Below, in pieces: positions 51,689-60,844 of a stretch of DNA of 64,000 nt. Location of the stretch: positions 372,001 through 436,000 of the forward strand of contig NZ_JAICDG010000001.1 of NCBI RefSeq assembly GCF_022751215.1. The letters run 5' to 3'. The position numbers were made by a program, and so were the translations under genes. The notes beneath the pieces are model-generated. The model was not told the DNA's origin. It saw only the letters and a list, made by a program, of their open reading frames with translations, and did no database searches. Position 1 is the stretch's first letter. The number at the start of each line of letters is the position of its first letter. The DNA comes from Actinomadura terrae (GTDB lineage: Bacteria > Actinomycetota > Actinomycetes > Streptosporangiales > Streptosporangiaceae).

Positions 51689-53335
51689 GTGGGAGCTTCA
51701 TCGCGACGGCGCCGGACGAGCGTGCGCGCCGGCCTCGCGGCCACCGCCACCCTCACGCTCGCAGGCGCGTCCATCATGCCGGCGGCGACCGCCGGCGCCG
51801 ACACCGCGCCCCCGACCGGGACGCCCGCCACCGTCAGCGCCGACCCCCTGCCCACGTGGCAGGTCAACGGCGTGGTGTGGAGCATGACCACGGTCGGCAA
51901 CACCGTCTACGCGACCGGCAACTTCAGCAAGGCGCGCCCGCCGGGCACCGCGCCCGGCAACGCCAAGGAGGTCGCGCGCGGCAACATCCTCGCCTTCGAC
52001 CTCACCACCGGCAACCTGGTCACGTCCTTCGCCCATTCGCTGAACGGGCAGGGCCTGCGGATCGTGGCCTCCCCCGACGGCAAGCGCGTCTACGTCGGCG
52101 GCGAGTTCACCGCGGTCGACGGCAAGGAGCACAAGCGCCTCGCCGCGTTCGACACCGCGACCGGCAAGCTCGTCGACGCGTTCGACCCGCAGGTGTCCAA
52201 CATCGTCCGGGGCATCGCCGCGACCAACTCCAAGGTCTACTTCGGCGGCAACTTCTTCAACGTCAACGGCAAGTTCCGGACGCGCCTCGCCGCCGTGAAC
52301 GCCTCCAACGGCGACAACGACAACACCTGGCGCCCGACCGCCGACGACAACGAGGTGTTCGCGCTCGCGGTGGCGCCCGGCGACGAGCGCGTGCTGGTCG
52401 GAGGCCGGTTCCAGCAGCTCAACGGCGCGGCCCACGTCGGCATCGGCGCGGTCAACACCACCAACGGCGCGTCCGCCGCGTGGAGCAGCCGCCCGATCCC
52501 CACCAAGCAGGACAACAAGCACTTCTCCTACGTCACCGACCTGTTCGTGGACGGCGACACCGTCTACGGCGCGGCCGACGGCGAGGGCGGCCACTGGTTC
52601 GACGGGCGCTTCGCCGCCAAGGCCGCCAGCGGCGACCTGGTCTGGCTCGACAACTGCTACGGGGCCACCTACGGCATGTACGCGCAGGGGTCGGCGGTCT
52701 ACAGCGTGTCCCACGCGCACGCGTGTGAGTCGCTGGGCGCGTTCCCCGAGACCAGGCCGCAGACCTGGCACCGGGCGCTCGCCGAGACCAAGGCCGCGAC
52801 GGGCACCGACCACGCCCCGCCCGGGGCGAACAGCAACTACCGCAACCAGCCGATCCCGAGCCTGCTGCACTGGTTCCCGACCCTCACGGCGGGGACGTTC
52901 ACCGGCCAGTCGCAGGCGGCCTGGGCCGTCACCGGCAACTCCAGCTACGTGGCCATGGGCGGCGAGTTCCCGAAGGTGAACGGGAAGGCGCAGCAGGGCC
53001 TGGTCCGGTTCGCGATCAAGGCCAAGGCGCCGAACAAGACCGGCCCGGTGAAGGCCGACCTGGCCGCGCCGACCGCGACCAAGACCACGCTCGGCATCCG
53101 GGTCGCCTGGAAGTCCACCTGGGACCAGGACAACGAGGCCCTCACCTACGAGGTCCTGCGCGACAACGGCACCACGCCGGTCGGCACGGTGAAGCGGAAC
53201 TCCACGTTCTGGAACCGTCCGAGCCTGACCTTCACCGACGCCAAGCCGCCGAAGGGCAAGCACACCTACAAGATCCGCGTGAAGGACCCGCTGGGCAACA
53301 CGCTCACCAGCGCCGCGTCCCCGTCGGTGGGCTGA
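51689..53335 (+). CDS. Secreted beta-propeller protein, paralogue of the preceding gene
   Basis: This 548-residue protein has an Arg-rich (Tat-like RRRRTS) signal peptide and the same propeller plus FN3-like region as the N-terminal half of the 48.2-51.4 kb gene, for example LPTWQVNGVVWSMTTVGNTV and HFSYVTDLFVDGDTVYG. It ends after the FN3-like domain without LamG or PKD. GTG 51689 has AAGGGGA about 8 nt upstream. The strong terminator between the copies means it has its own promoter. Function unknown; the shorter copy may be the ancestral form or a truncated duplicate. Confidence 0.85.
   Translation: MGASSRRRRTSVRAGLAATATLTLAGASIMPAATAGADTAPPTGTPATVSADPLPTWQVNGVVWSMTTVGNTVYATGNFSKARPPGTAPGNAKEVARGNILAFDLTTGNLVTSFAHSLNGQGLRIVASPDGKRVYVGGEFTAVDGKEHKRLAAFDTATGKLVDAFDPQVSNIVRGIAATNSKVYFGGNFFNVNGKFRTRLAAVNASNGDNDNTWRPTADDNEVFALAVAPGDERVLVGGRFQQLNGAAHVGIGAVNTTNGASAAWSSRPIPTKQDNKHFSYVTDLFVDGDTVYGAADGEGGHWFDGRFAAKAASGDLVWLDNCYGATYGMYAQGSAVYSVSHAHACESLGAFPETRPQTWHRALAETKAATGTDHAPPGANSNYRNQPIPSLLHWFPTLTAGTFTGQSQAAWAVTGNSSYVAMGGEFPKVNGKAQQGLVRFAIKAKAPNKTGPVKADLAAPTATKTTLGIRVAWKSTWDQDNEALTYEVLRDNGTTPVGTVKRNSTFWNRPSLTFTDAKPPKGKHTYKIRVKDPLGNTLTSAASPSVG
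51840..53040 (+). repeat. Copy 2 of large direct DNA repeat (propeller region)
   Basis: Direct partner of 48330-49540. Differences are mostly synonymous or conservative, a sign of recent duplication or of gene conversion. Confidence 0.75.
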
Positions 53336-53383
53336 CCCTCCAGGTCGGCTGACCCTCCGGCACCGACACCACGCACAGCACGT

Positions 53384-53426
53384 ACACGAAGCGCGCCCCG
53401 GCGATCCGCCGGGGCGCGCTTCGTGT
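53384..53426. terminator. Bidirectional terminator, 20-bp perfect stem
   Basis: ACGAAGCGCGCCCCGGCG pairs with its complement across the loop ATC, and the two flanking base pairs also match. It stands between the convergent second propeller gene and the phosphotransferase gene. Confidence 0.85.
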
Positions 53427-53433
53427 GTCCGTC

Positions 53434-54342
53434 CTACTGGCGCGGGATCATCGACCGCAGGACGTCGCTCAGCCGCGCCTTCAGCGGGGCGTCGTGGTCG
53501 CCGTCCGAGCGCAGCTCCACCCGCTTCAGCCAGAACTCGGCGGCCTCCGCGTAACCCTTCCCCGCGTCCGGCGCGGGCTGCTTGCCGAACACCGCGACGC
53601 GGGTCGCCTCGTAGTAGACGGCGTCCGCGCCCGGCGGCGCCCACGCCGCGTCCTCCCAGTCGATCAGCCACGGGAGCCCCGGGCCGCAGCGGCGCAGGTT
53701 CCACGCGGTCAGGTCGCCGTGCATCGGCACCCAGTGCGGCGGCACCTCCGGCGTGCGGGGCAGGACGTCCCCCAGCCGCCGCTGGAGGTCGGCGAGCAGC
53801 GGCTCCAGCGCCACCCCCCGGACGGGACGCGCGGGCCGGGGCGGCATCGCCTCGATGACCATCCAGTGCCACCCGGCCGTCACGTCCCGGTCCAGCACGC
53901 GCGGCACCCGGAACCCCTCGGCGCGACCCTCGGGGAACGCCGACAGCGCCCGCTGCTCGCGGTCGAGCTCGCCCGGCTCCTCCCGGAGCTTGAGGAACCC
54001 CGTCGGCCTGCCCGCGCGCAGCAGCACGGCCGCCAGGCCCGTCCTGGACGCCTGCGGGCGCTCGTAGAGGGCCAGGTCGTCGAACGTTCCGATCCGCGCC
54101 CTCAGGGCCTCCCAGCGCTCCCGGCCGCCCGGCGGCTCCCACGCGACCTTCGGGCCCGGGACCGCGCGCGGCCCGAGCGCGGCGACCGCGCCGTACAGCG
54201 CCCACTGCGCCGCGAGCGCCGCTGGCTTGGACCGCGTGATCAGCGATATGCCCGCGAGCGCGCCGCGCCGCGACCGCGCCGGGACGAGGACGTTGCGCGT
54301 CCCCATGCTCGGCCGAACGAACGCTTGTCCAGTAGTGGTCAT
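53434..54342 (-). CDS. APH-family phosphotransferase
   Basis: A 302-residue protein of the aminoglycoside/choline kinase fold. The Brenner motif MHGDLTAWNL (207-216) and the metal motif LIDWEDAAW (226-234) are intact, with a Lys in FLKLREEPGE as possible ATP ligand. In a polysaccharide cluster a sugar or small-alcohol kinase is as likely as an antibiotic kinase; nothing points to resistance. It is 66 bp downstream of the GT4 gene on the same strand. Confidence 0.82.
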   Translation of the reverse strand: MTTTGQAFVRPSMGTRNVLVPARSRRGALAGISLITRSKPAALAAQWALYGAVAALGPRAVPGPKVAWEPPGGRERWEALRARIGTFDDLALYERPQASRTGLAAVLLRAGRPTGFLKLREEPGELDREQRALSAFPEGRAEGFRVPRVLDRDVTAGWHWMVIEAMPPRPARPVRGVALEPLLADLQRRLGDVLPRTPEVPPHWVPMHGDLTAWNLRRCGPGLPWLIDWEDAAWAPPGADAVYYEATRVAVFGKQPAPDAGKGYAEAAEFWLKRVELRSDGDHDAPLKARLSDVLRSMIPRQ

Positions 54343-54408
54343 CTCACGCTCCGCCTCTCCACGCTGCCTGTACCACGGTGCCTGTCCCAGAGTTCGGTCG
54401 GCGCGCGG

Positions 54409-55551
54409 TCACTTCGGGCGCACGGTCTTGCGGGTGAGCCTGCGCTCCACGAGGTCGAGGCAGAGCCGCTCGTAGGCGGCGGCCACGTCGTCCCAGACGT
54501 AGCGCTCGGCGGCCCGCTTGCGCGCCGCGTCGCCCCGGTCGGCGGCCCCGCCCGGGTCGGCCTCGGCCTCCTCGATCCGCTTCGCCAGCTCCGCCGCGTC
54601 GCCGAAGAAGCGGCCCGCCTCCTCGCCGAGCACCTCGCGGTTGAAGTTGACGTCGAAGGCGAGCACCGACGCCCCGGCGCCCATCGCGCGCAGCAGCGAC
54701 GGGTTCGTCCCGCCGACCGAGTGCCCGTGGACGTAGGTCAGCGCGCCCGCGTAGAGGGCGTCCAGGAGGTCCTGGTCCCACACGCCGCCGAGGAACGTGA
54801 TGCGCGGGTCGTCGCCCGCCAGCTCCTTCACCTGGGCCGTGTACTCGTCGGCGTAGGGCGCCGAGCCGACGACCACCAGCGGCTTGCGCGCCGTGCTGCG
54901 CCGGTAGCCCTCCACCGCCACATGGACGTGGTTCTCCGGCTCGAACCGGGCCACGACCAGGTGGAACTCGCCCGGCTCGTAGCCCGCCGCGGCGAGCTTG
55001 CCGGTGTCGGTCGCGGTGAGGATCGGGGCGCCGTAGGGGATGAACACCGACTCGGCGCCGAACTTCTCGCGGTAGTAGTCCTGGATTCCGGCGGCGTCGG
55101 CGATCAGCGCGTCCGACCAGCGGACGGCCATCGACTCGGCGGCGCGGTAGTAGCGCTGGCCTGTACCGCTCCACTTGGTGCGCTTCCACTCCAGGCCGTC
55201 CACGTGCGTGGCCACCGGTATCCGCAGCGTCCGCAGCACCGGCAGCAGCGGCGCGTTCGCCGCGTTGAACAGCAGCGCCACGTCCGCGCCCTCGCGGGCG
55301 ATCTTGCCCCGGAACGCGTGCAGCACCGACAGTCCGGTGTGGCTGAGCGTCTCGGCGACCTTCTTCTCGATCGCCGGAAGGTAGATGAGCCGCATCCCGA
55401 GATACTCCGGCTCGGGGTGGCGCTCGCCGCGGCAGTAGACCATGACCTCGTGGCCCCCCGCCGCGAGCCGCTGGCCGATCTCCTCCACCGCCGTCTCGAA
55501 CCCGCCGTAGCGCGCCGGCACCCCGCGGGTCCCTACCATGGCGATGCGCAC
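54409..55551 (-). CDS. GT4 glycosyltransferase with DUF1972 N-terminus (rhamnosyltransferase-like)
   Basis: A 380-residue GT-B enzyme. The N-terminal DUF1972 segment RIAMVGTRGVPARYGGFETA and the donor-side GT4 region (VGGTNPSLLRAMGAGASVLAF, NREVLGEEAGRFF) are clear. Proteins of this layout transfer rhamnose or related sugars in O-antigen and capsule synthesis, and dTDP-rhamnose genes are 13 kb away. The start is unsure: GTG 55551 (VRIAMVG) follows GGGG; GTG 55563 and ATG 55596 are alternatives. It is divergent from the second GT4 gene. Confidence 0.85.
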   Translation of the reverse strand: MRIAMVGTRGVPARYGGFETAVEEIGQRLAAGGHEVMVYCRGERHPEPEYLGMRLIYLPAIEKKVAETLSHTGLSVLHAFRGKIAREGADVALLFNAANAPLLPVLRTLRIPVATHVDGLEWKRTKWSGTGQRYYRAAESMAVRWSDALIADAAGIQDYYREKFGAESVFIPYGAPILTATDTGKLAAAGYEPGEFHLVVARFEPENHVHVAVEGYRRSTARKPLVVVGSAPYADEYTAQVKELAGDDPRITFLGGVWDQDLLDALYAGALTYVHGHSVGGTNPSLLRAMGAGASVLAFDVNFNREVLGEEAGRFFGDAAELAKRIEEAEADPGGAADRGDAARKRAAERYVWDDVAAAYERLCLDLVERRLTRKTVRPK

Positions 55552-55704
55552 CCTGATCCCCACTCTCTCTGTGGACGCATTGATTACGATCCGCACAGAT
55601 TATGCGCAAGGGACACCGCACGTCCTGGGGGGGAACAACAGTTAATCTGAAGGTTGCGCGAACGGTGGCGGCGCGGGGTTACGCGGCCGCCCGAAGGAGG
55701 GCAA

Positions 55705-56871
55705 GTGGCCGAACGGGACTCGCGGTCCGTGGTGGTGCTGGCGCATCCGTCACCCGACCTCTACGGCTCCGACCGGACGTTCATCGAATCGGTGCGGGCT
55801 CTCGTCACTCACTGGCGTGTCATCGTCACGCTACCCGAGGACGGGCCGCTGTCGAGCGTCCTCCGCGAAGCGGGCGCCGAGATCGTCGTGCTGCCCGTCC
55901 CCGTCCTGCGCAAGGCGTTCCTCACGCCCTTCGGTCTCGTGCGGCTCGCCGTCGCCGCCGCCCGCGCCCTGCCCCGCGCCCGCAGGCTGCTGCGCCGCGA
56001 ACGCGCCGCCGCCCTCTACGTCAACACGGTGACGCTGCCGTTCTGGCTGCTCGCCGCGCGGGTCGCCCGCGTGCCCGCGATCTGCCACGTGCACGAGGCC
56101 GAGGACGGCATGCCGAAGCCGATGCGGGCCGTGCTGTACGCGCCGCTCCGGCTCGCCCGCACGGTGGTCGTCAACAGCCGGGCCACCGCCGCCGCCGTCG
56201 GCGGGTCCGCCGGGAAGGGCGGCGCCCGGATCATCTACAACGGGGTGGACGGGCCGGCGCCGGAGCAGGTGGCGCCGCCGCGTTCCGAACCCGGGCCGCC
56301 CGCCAGGATCGTGCTGGTCGGGCGGCTCTCGCAGCGTAAGGGGTCCGACATCGCGGTCCGGGCCGTCCAGTTGCTGCGCGAGCGCGGGTACGATGTGACC
56401 TTGACATTGGTCGGCAGCGTCTACCCCGGCTACGAGTGGTTCGAGAACGAGCTCCGGGCCCTCGCGGCCGGCGACGACGGCGTCGTCTTCGCGGGGTTCC
56501 GCCCCTCGGTCTGGAAATCCTTCGCCGAGGCCGACATCGCGGTCGTCCCCTCGCGCGTCGAATCCTTCGGGAACGGTGCGGTGGAGGCGATGCTGGCCGG
56601 CCGGCCCGTGGTCGCCTGCGCGACCCAGGGGCTGGTCGAGATCTTCACCGACGGCGAGAACGGCGTGGTCGTCGCGCCGGACGACCCGTCCGCGCTGGCC
56701 GACGGCATCGCCCGGCTGCTGGCCGACTGGGACGGCGCGCAGGCGATGGCCAAGCGGGCCGCCGCCGACGCCGCCGAGCGGTTCGGCGCCGACCGGTACC
56801 ACCGCGACCTGCGGGAGGTCGTGCACGGCCTGACCGCGACGTCCCCCTCACCCTTGCACCCGGCCTCCTGA
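55705..56871 (+). CDS. GT4 glycosyltransferase
   Basis: A 388-residue GT-B enzyme. The N-terminal domain starts VVVLAHPSPDLYGSDRTFIE, and the C-terminal domain has RIVLVGRLSQRKGSDIAVRA and the EX7E motif in VPSRVESFGNGAVEAMLAGR. AGGAGG lies 6-7 nt before GTG 55705. It is followed by the Wzz-like gene after 15 bp, so both form an operon. Donor and acceptor are unknown. Confidence 0.88.
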   Translation: MAERDSRSVVVLAHPSPDLYGSDRTFIESVRALVTHWRVIVTLPEDGPLSSVLREAGAEIVVLPVPVLRKAFLTPFGLVRLAVAAARALPRARRLLRRERAAALYVNTVTLPFWLLAARVARVPAICHVHEAEDGMPKPMRAVLYAPLRLARTVVVNSRATAAAVGGSAGKGGARIIYNGVDGPAPEQVAPPRSEPGPPARIVLVGRLSQRKGSDIAVRAVQLLRERGYDVTLTLVGSVYPGYEWFENELRALAAGDDGVVFAGFRPSVWKSFAEADIAVVPSRVESFGNGAVEAMLAGRPVVACATQGLVEIFTDGENGVVVAPDDPSALADGIARLLADWDGAQAMAKRAAADAAERFGADRYHRDLREVVHGLTATSPSPLHPAS

Positions 56872-56886
56872 GGACCAGAGCACCCG

Positions 56887-58452
56887 ATGACAGCACAGAC
56901 ACCCGTCACACCGGAGATCAGCCTGGTCGAGGCCGTCTGGCGCTACCGGCTGATGTCCCTCATCATCGTCCTGGCCTGCGTGCTGGCGTCGGTGGCGGCC
57001 ACGCAGATCCTGTTCAGCGGCGCCACCGCCACCGCGCGGTTCGCGGTCACCGACCCGACCAACAACAACAACGCGCTGCGCATGGGCGTCATCTCCGGTC
57101 AGGGGTATGCCACCTACACCGCGCAGCGGGCGGCGTTCGCCGGGTCCACGCCGGTGATGGCGCGGGCGGCGCAGATCGTCCGCGAGAAGCGCGGCCCGAA
57201 GCTCACCGGCGAGCAGCTGCGCGGCCGGGTGAAGACCTCCAGCAAGCCCGACGGCGGCGTCGTGATCGTCACCGCGTCCGGGGCCAACATGACCGAGGCG
57301 GCGGTGATCGCCAACTCGGTCCTCCAGGCCTACCAGGACGTGACGATCAGCACCAACACCGGCAAGCTGGACGAGCAGATCAAGAACATCAAGGCGCTCC
57401 AGACCAAGGTCACGCAGGACATGGAGGTCACCCAGTCCGGCAGCCGCGCCTACCGCCTGCTCGCCAACCAGCTGACCAAGCTCCAGGGCGAGGAGAGCGG
57501 GCTGCTGTCGGCCCGGTCCAAGACCAACGACGGCGTCCAGTTCCTCGACACCGCCGACCCGTCGGCGCCCGTGCCGAGCAAGCTTCCGCAGAACGCCGCG
57601 ATCGGCTTCGCGATCGGCGTGATCCTGGCGTGCGTGGTGTCGTTCCTGCGGGCCTCGTCGCGTCCGCGCCGTCCCGGGGGCTCCGGCCCGCTGCCGGCGG
57701 GCGGGCCGCCGGAGGGGATCGGCGGCGCGGCCGGAGCGCCGCCCGCTGGGGTGCTCGGCAGCGGCCAGCTGGCGGGCGCGGCGCCCGAGCTGCCCGCCGG
57801 ACGCTCCTACCAGGGCCGCAGGCACGCCTCCGACGTGCGGGTCGGCGGTGCCCGGACCGAGGACGGCCTCGGGGAACGCCCCGAGCGGGACGATCCGCTC
57901 GCCTCCGCGTCCGGACGCGGGAGCCGGCCGCGCCGGGGCCGGGCCGCGCCTCCGGCGCCGCCGCGTTCGGCGTCCGCCACGCAGGCCCTCCCGGCGACGC
58001 CCCCTCCGGCGCCGCCCGCCGACCGCGACCGGGGCAGGCCGCGGCTGAACGGGTCGAGCCCCTCCAGTTCCAGCCCGGCTTCCGGGCTTCCGGTGACCCC
58101 CGGCGCCGGGTCGGGCTCCGGCTCGGGTTCGGGGTCGCGGAATTCGCGCGGCTCGGGCAACGCCTCGGGCGGGCTGGGCAAGGCGCCGCGCGGAAAGGGC
58201 GCGCGCGGCAAGCCGCGCGGCGAGACCCCGGCCGAACCGGAGGGCGGAACATCCGACGCCCCGGCCGATCTGTGGGCGGACGGCGGCGACCCGACCCGCA
58301 CCGCCGAGGACCCGGCGTCCCTGCTCGGCGGTAAGGGCCCCCTGGGGGGCGCGCCGTCCGGCTCGTCCGATTCGGGTACGCCCGAGTCGGGCAACGGGTC
58401 CGGCAAGGGAAAAGGCGACACGTCCCTGATGCACTACGACCTGGACAGGTAG
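56887..58452 (+). CDS. Wzz-like chain-length/export protein with long disordered tail
   Basis: A 521-residue membrane protein. One helix at about 22-44 (LMSLIIVLACVLASVAATQI) and one at about 236-255 (AAIGFAIGVILACVVSFL) flank an extracellular coiled-coil region (KLDEQIKNIKALQTKVTQD), and PxxP before helix 2 (PSAPVPSKLP) is the Wzz signature. The remaining 260 residues are Pro/Gly/Ser/Arg-rich and should be disordered in the cytoplasm. No BY-kinase Walker motifs are present, and no separate kinase was found in the window. It is in an operon with the GT4 gene and the flippase. Confidence 0.82.
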   Translation: MTAQTPVTPEISLVEAVWRYRLMSLIIVLACVLASVAATQILFSGATATARFAVTDPTNNNNALRMGVISGQGYATYTAQRAAFAGSTPVMARAAQIVREKRGPKLTGEQLRGRVKTSSKPDGGVVIVTASGANMTEAAVIANSVLQAYQDVTISTNTGKLDEQIKNIKALQTKVTQDMEVTQSGSRAYRLLANQLTKLQGEESGLLSARSKTNDGVQFLDTADPSAPVPSKLPQNAAIGFAIGVILACVVSFLRASSRPRRPGGSGPLPAGGPPEGIGGAAGAPPAGVLGSGQLAGAAPELPAGRSYQGRRHASDVRVGGARTEDGLGERPERDDPLASASGRGSRPRRGRAAPPAPPRSASATQALPATPPPAPPADRDRGRPRLNGSSPSSSSPASGLPVTPGAGSGSGSGSGSRNSRGSGNASGGLGKAPRGKGARGKPRGETPAEPEGGTSDAPADLWADGGDPTRTAEDPASLLGGKGPLGGAPSGSSDSGTPESGNGSGKGKGDTSLMHYDLDR

Positions 58453-58514
58453 ACCAGGCCGCCTCCGGGACGGGTGAACGGCGTCCCGGAGGGCTCGGGG
58501 GCAAGGCCGCCCGC

Positions 58515-59780
58515 GTGCTGGCATCGGCGGGCGGCGCGGTCACCGTCCAGTTCGTCACGGCGGGCGGCAGCCTGGTCGTCCAGGCGCTGTGCGCGCGGAC
58601 GGTCGGCCCGTCCGGCTACGGCGCCTACGCGCTGTTCGTCTCCGTGCTCGTGATGATCACGGCGGTGCAGACGAGCTGGGTCGGCGACAGCCTCACCGTG
58701 TTCGACCGGTTCGACCCGCGCGTGCGCGGCGCGCTGCTGCTGTCGGTGCTGATCACCGTGGGCGCGGGCGCCACGGTCGGCGCGGGCGTGACGGCCGCGA
58801 TGGGTCTCGCGGGAGTGGCCGGGATCGGGCTGTTCGGGCTGCTGGTCGCGCTCTGGCTGCTCAACGAGACCGGACGGCGCATCTTCACCGCGCGGATGGA
58901 ATTCTGGCGGCTGGCCCTCAACGACTCCTCCTACCTCGTCGTGACGATCGGGACGCTCGCCGGCGCGCTGGCCCTCGGCGTCGACGCCACCGTCGAGCTG
59001 ATGCTCGCCGCGTCGTGCGCGGGCTGCCTGGTCTCGATCGTGCTCGCGCGGCTGCGGCTGCCGTCCCCCGAGTACGCGCCCGCCCCGCTGCGCGGCACCG
59101 CGTTCAAGGAGATCGCGGGGTTCGCGGTGTGGCGGTCGGTGCAGGCGGGCCTGCGCCCGGGGTCGCTGCTGCTGGCCCGCGTCATGATCGCCGCGTTCGC
59201 CTCGACCGCCGCGCTCGCGGGCATCGAGGCGGCGCGGCTGCTGCTCGCGCCCGCGCTGACGTTCGTCAACGGCGCGGGCGGGTTCCTGCTCGGCGACTTC
59301 GCCAAGGCCGAGCGCACCGGCGCGCCCATGCCCGCCCGCCGCGCCGTGCGCGTCTGCGTGCTGCTGTCGGTGATCGCGCTGGTCATGAGCCTCGGCGGGA
59401 TCCTGCTGGTCGACTGGCTCGGCCCGCTGGTGACCGGCGGGTCGTTCACGGTCGACCGGGTCGCGCTCGTCGGCTGGGGCGTCTACGCGGTGTGCTTCGC
59501 CTGCACGCTGCCGCTCGCCAGCCTGGCGACGGCCCGCAAGATGTCCCGGGAGGTGTTCACCGTCCGGGGCGTGGAGAGCGCGGTCGGGCTGGCAGTCCTG
59601 GTGGGGCTGCTGGTGACCGATCCCGGCCACGCCTCGATCGCGCCGTACTGCCTGGGCGCGGGCGGGCTGGTCTCGGCCGCGATGCTGTGGCGAACGCTCC
59701 GCAGGACCGACCCCGTCCCGGAGGCGGCGGACGAGACCTCCCCCGACCTCCCCGTGTCAGCGGACGAACTCGTCGGTTGA
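58515..59780 (+). CDS. Wzx-like polysaccharide flippase (MOP superfamily)
   Basis: A 421-residue protein with about twelve membrane helices. The start FVTAGGSLVVQALCARTVGP followed by GYGAYALFVSV is the usual MOP/Wzx beginning, in which a Gly-rich turn follows helix 1. It would flip lipid-linked repeats for polymerisation by the Wzy-like protein at 43.1-44.4 kb. Start GTG 58515 lacks a clear ribosome site, so coupling to the wzz-like gene is possible. The 3' end overlaps the TauE gene tail by 24 bp. Confidence 0.82.
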   Translation: MLASAGGAVTVQFVTAGGSLVVQALCARTVGPSGYGAYALFVSVLVMITAVQTSWVGDSLTVFDRFDPRVRGALLLSVLITVGAGATVGAGVTAAMGLAGVAGIGLFGLLVALWLLNETGRRIFTARMEFWRLALNDSSYLVVTIGTLAGALALGVDATVELMLAASCAGCLVSIVLARLRLPSPEYAPAPLRGTAFKEIAGFAVWRSVQAGLRPGSLLLARVMIAAFASTAALAGIEAARLLLAPALTFVNGAGGFLLGDFAKAERTGAPMPARRAVRVCVLLSVIALVMSLGGILLVDWLGPLVTGGSFTVDRVALVGWGVYAVCFACTLPLASLATARKMSREVFTVRGVESAVGLAVLVGLLVTDPGHASIAPYCLGAGGLVSAAMLWRTLRRTDPVPEAADETSPDLPVSADELVG

Positions 59781-60731
59781 CACCGCCGGCGCACCGTCGG
59801 CGGCGGGCTCTTCCGCGGCCCGCGCGGGGACGGGCGTGGCGGGCGTGGCGGGCACGGTGCGGCTCCGCATGACGAGCCAGACGGCCACCGTCGCGGAGGT
59901 GAGCGCGACCATCGTCCAGGCCAGCGGCACCGCGCCGAGGCCGAACATCTTCAGCGAGGACGCCACCAGCACCAGCGCGAGGACGCGGCGGATCAGCCCG
60001 CCCGGCGCCCGCGAGGAGATCTTCGAGCCGACGTAGACGCCCGGCACCGAGCCGACCAGCAGCGCGGCCGTGACCTCCATCCGGAAGTCGCCGAACAGCA
60101 GGTGGCCGAGCGCGGCGGCGAACACCAGCGGGACGGCCTGGAGCAGGTCGGTCCCGACGAGCTGGTTGGCCTTCAGCGCCGGGTACAGGGCGAGCAGCGC
60201 GACGATGATCAAGGAGCCGGAGCCGACCGAGGTGATGCCGACGACGAGCCCGCCGACCAGCCCGACCAGGACGGTCGGCACCGGGCGGATCGTGATCTCG
60301 GGGGCGTGCTCACCGTCGACGTCGGTCCCGGCGCGGCCGCGGTGGGCGAGGTAGCCGCGCACGACGAGCCCGGCCGCCGCGATGAGCAGGGCGACGCCCA
60401 TCGCCTTGCTGATGATGTCCTCGACCCGGGCGCCGTGCCCGAGCGCGCGGGCGAGCAGGACGCCGGAGAACGCGGCGGGCACCGAGCCGAGGCACAGCCA
60501 GCCGACGAGCCGCATGTTGATCGTGCCCTGGCGGTAGTGGACGGCGCTGCCGACGGGCTTCATGACGGCGGCCGCGACGAGGTCGCTGGAGACCGCCGCG
60601 AGCGGGCTGACGCCGAAGAACGTGACGAGCATCGGCGTCATCAGGGCGCCGCCGCCCATTCCGGTCAGCCCAACGACGATCGCGACCAGGAACGATCCAC
60701 CGGCCATCGTCCAATCGAAGTCCATCGCCAT
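59757..60731 (-). CDS. TauE/SafE-family anion permease
   Basis: A 324-residue protein with eight to nine helices and the two-fold repeat of PF01925: GLTGMGGGALMTPMLV near residue 21 and GITSVGSGSLIIVALLAL in the second half. Members export sulfite, sulfonates or sulfoacetate, or take up such anions. Next to the APS kinase gene, transport of sulfate or sulfite is plausible. AGGTAGG lies 2-3 nt before the ATG. The last 40 residues are disordered. Confidence 0.88.
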   Translation of the reverse strand: MAMDFDWTMAGGSFLVAIVVGLTGMGGGALMTPMLVTFFGVSPLAAVSSDLVAAAVMKPVGSAVHYRQGTINMRLVGWLCLGSVPAAFSGVLLARALGHGARVEDIISKAMGVALLIAAAGLVVRGYLAHRGRAGTDVDGEHAPEITIRPVPTVLVGLVGGLVVGITSVGSGSLIIVALLALYPALKANQLVGTDLLQAVPLVFAAALGHLLFGDFRMEVTAALLVGSVPGVYVGSKISSRAPGGLIRRVLALVLVASSLKMFGLGAVPLAWTMVALTSATVAVWLVMRSRTVPATPATPVPARAAEEPAADGAPAVSTDEFVR

Positions 60732-60733
60732 GA

Positions 60734-60750
60734 CCTACCTGCTATGTAGG
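60734..60750. promoter_or_regulatory. Inverted repeat upstream of the TauE/SafE gene
   Basis: CCTAC-CTGCTAT-GTAGG lies directly upstream of the start codon and includes the ribosome site on the minus strand. It may be an operator or mRNA hairpin that hides the ribosome site. Confidence 0.45.
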
Positions 60751-60844
60751 AAAACCGTGGTATCAGCCTAAGGCAGCACATGTCCCGGAGGTAACCCAGG
60801 TGACAGGGGTTGCACGGGTTGGTCGGACCGATATTGCTTTGCGG

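Noticed and set aside
51698..54205. 835-codon minus-strand frame
   Set aside because: It crosses the bidirectional terminator and lies antisense to the second propeller gene and in the wrong frame of the APH gene.
53434..54342. Aminoglycoside resistance gene
   Set aside because: The APH fold is clear, but the family includes many sugar, choline and homoserine kinases; nothing ties this copy to resistance.
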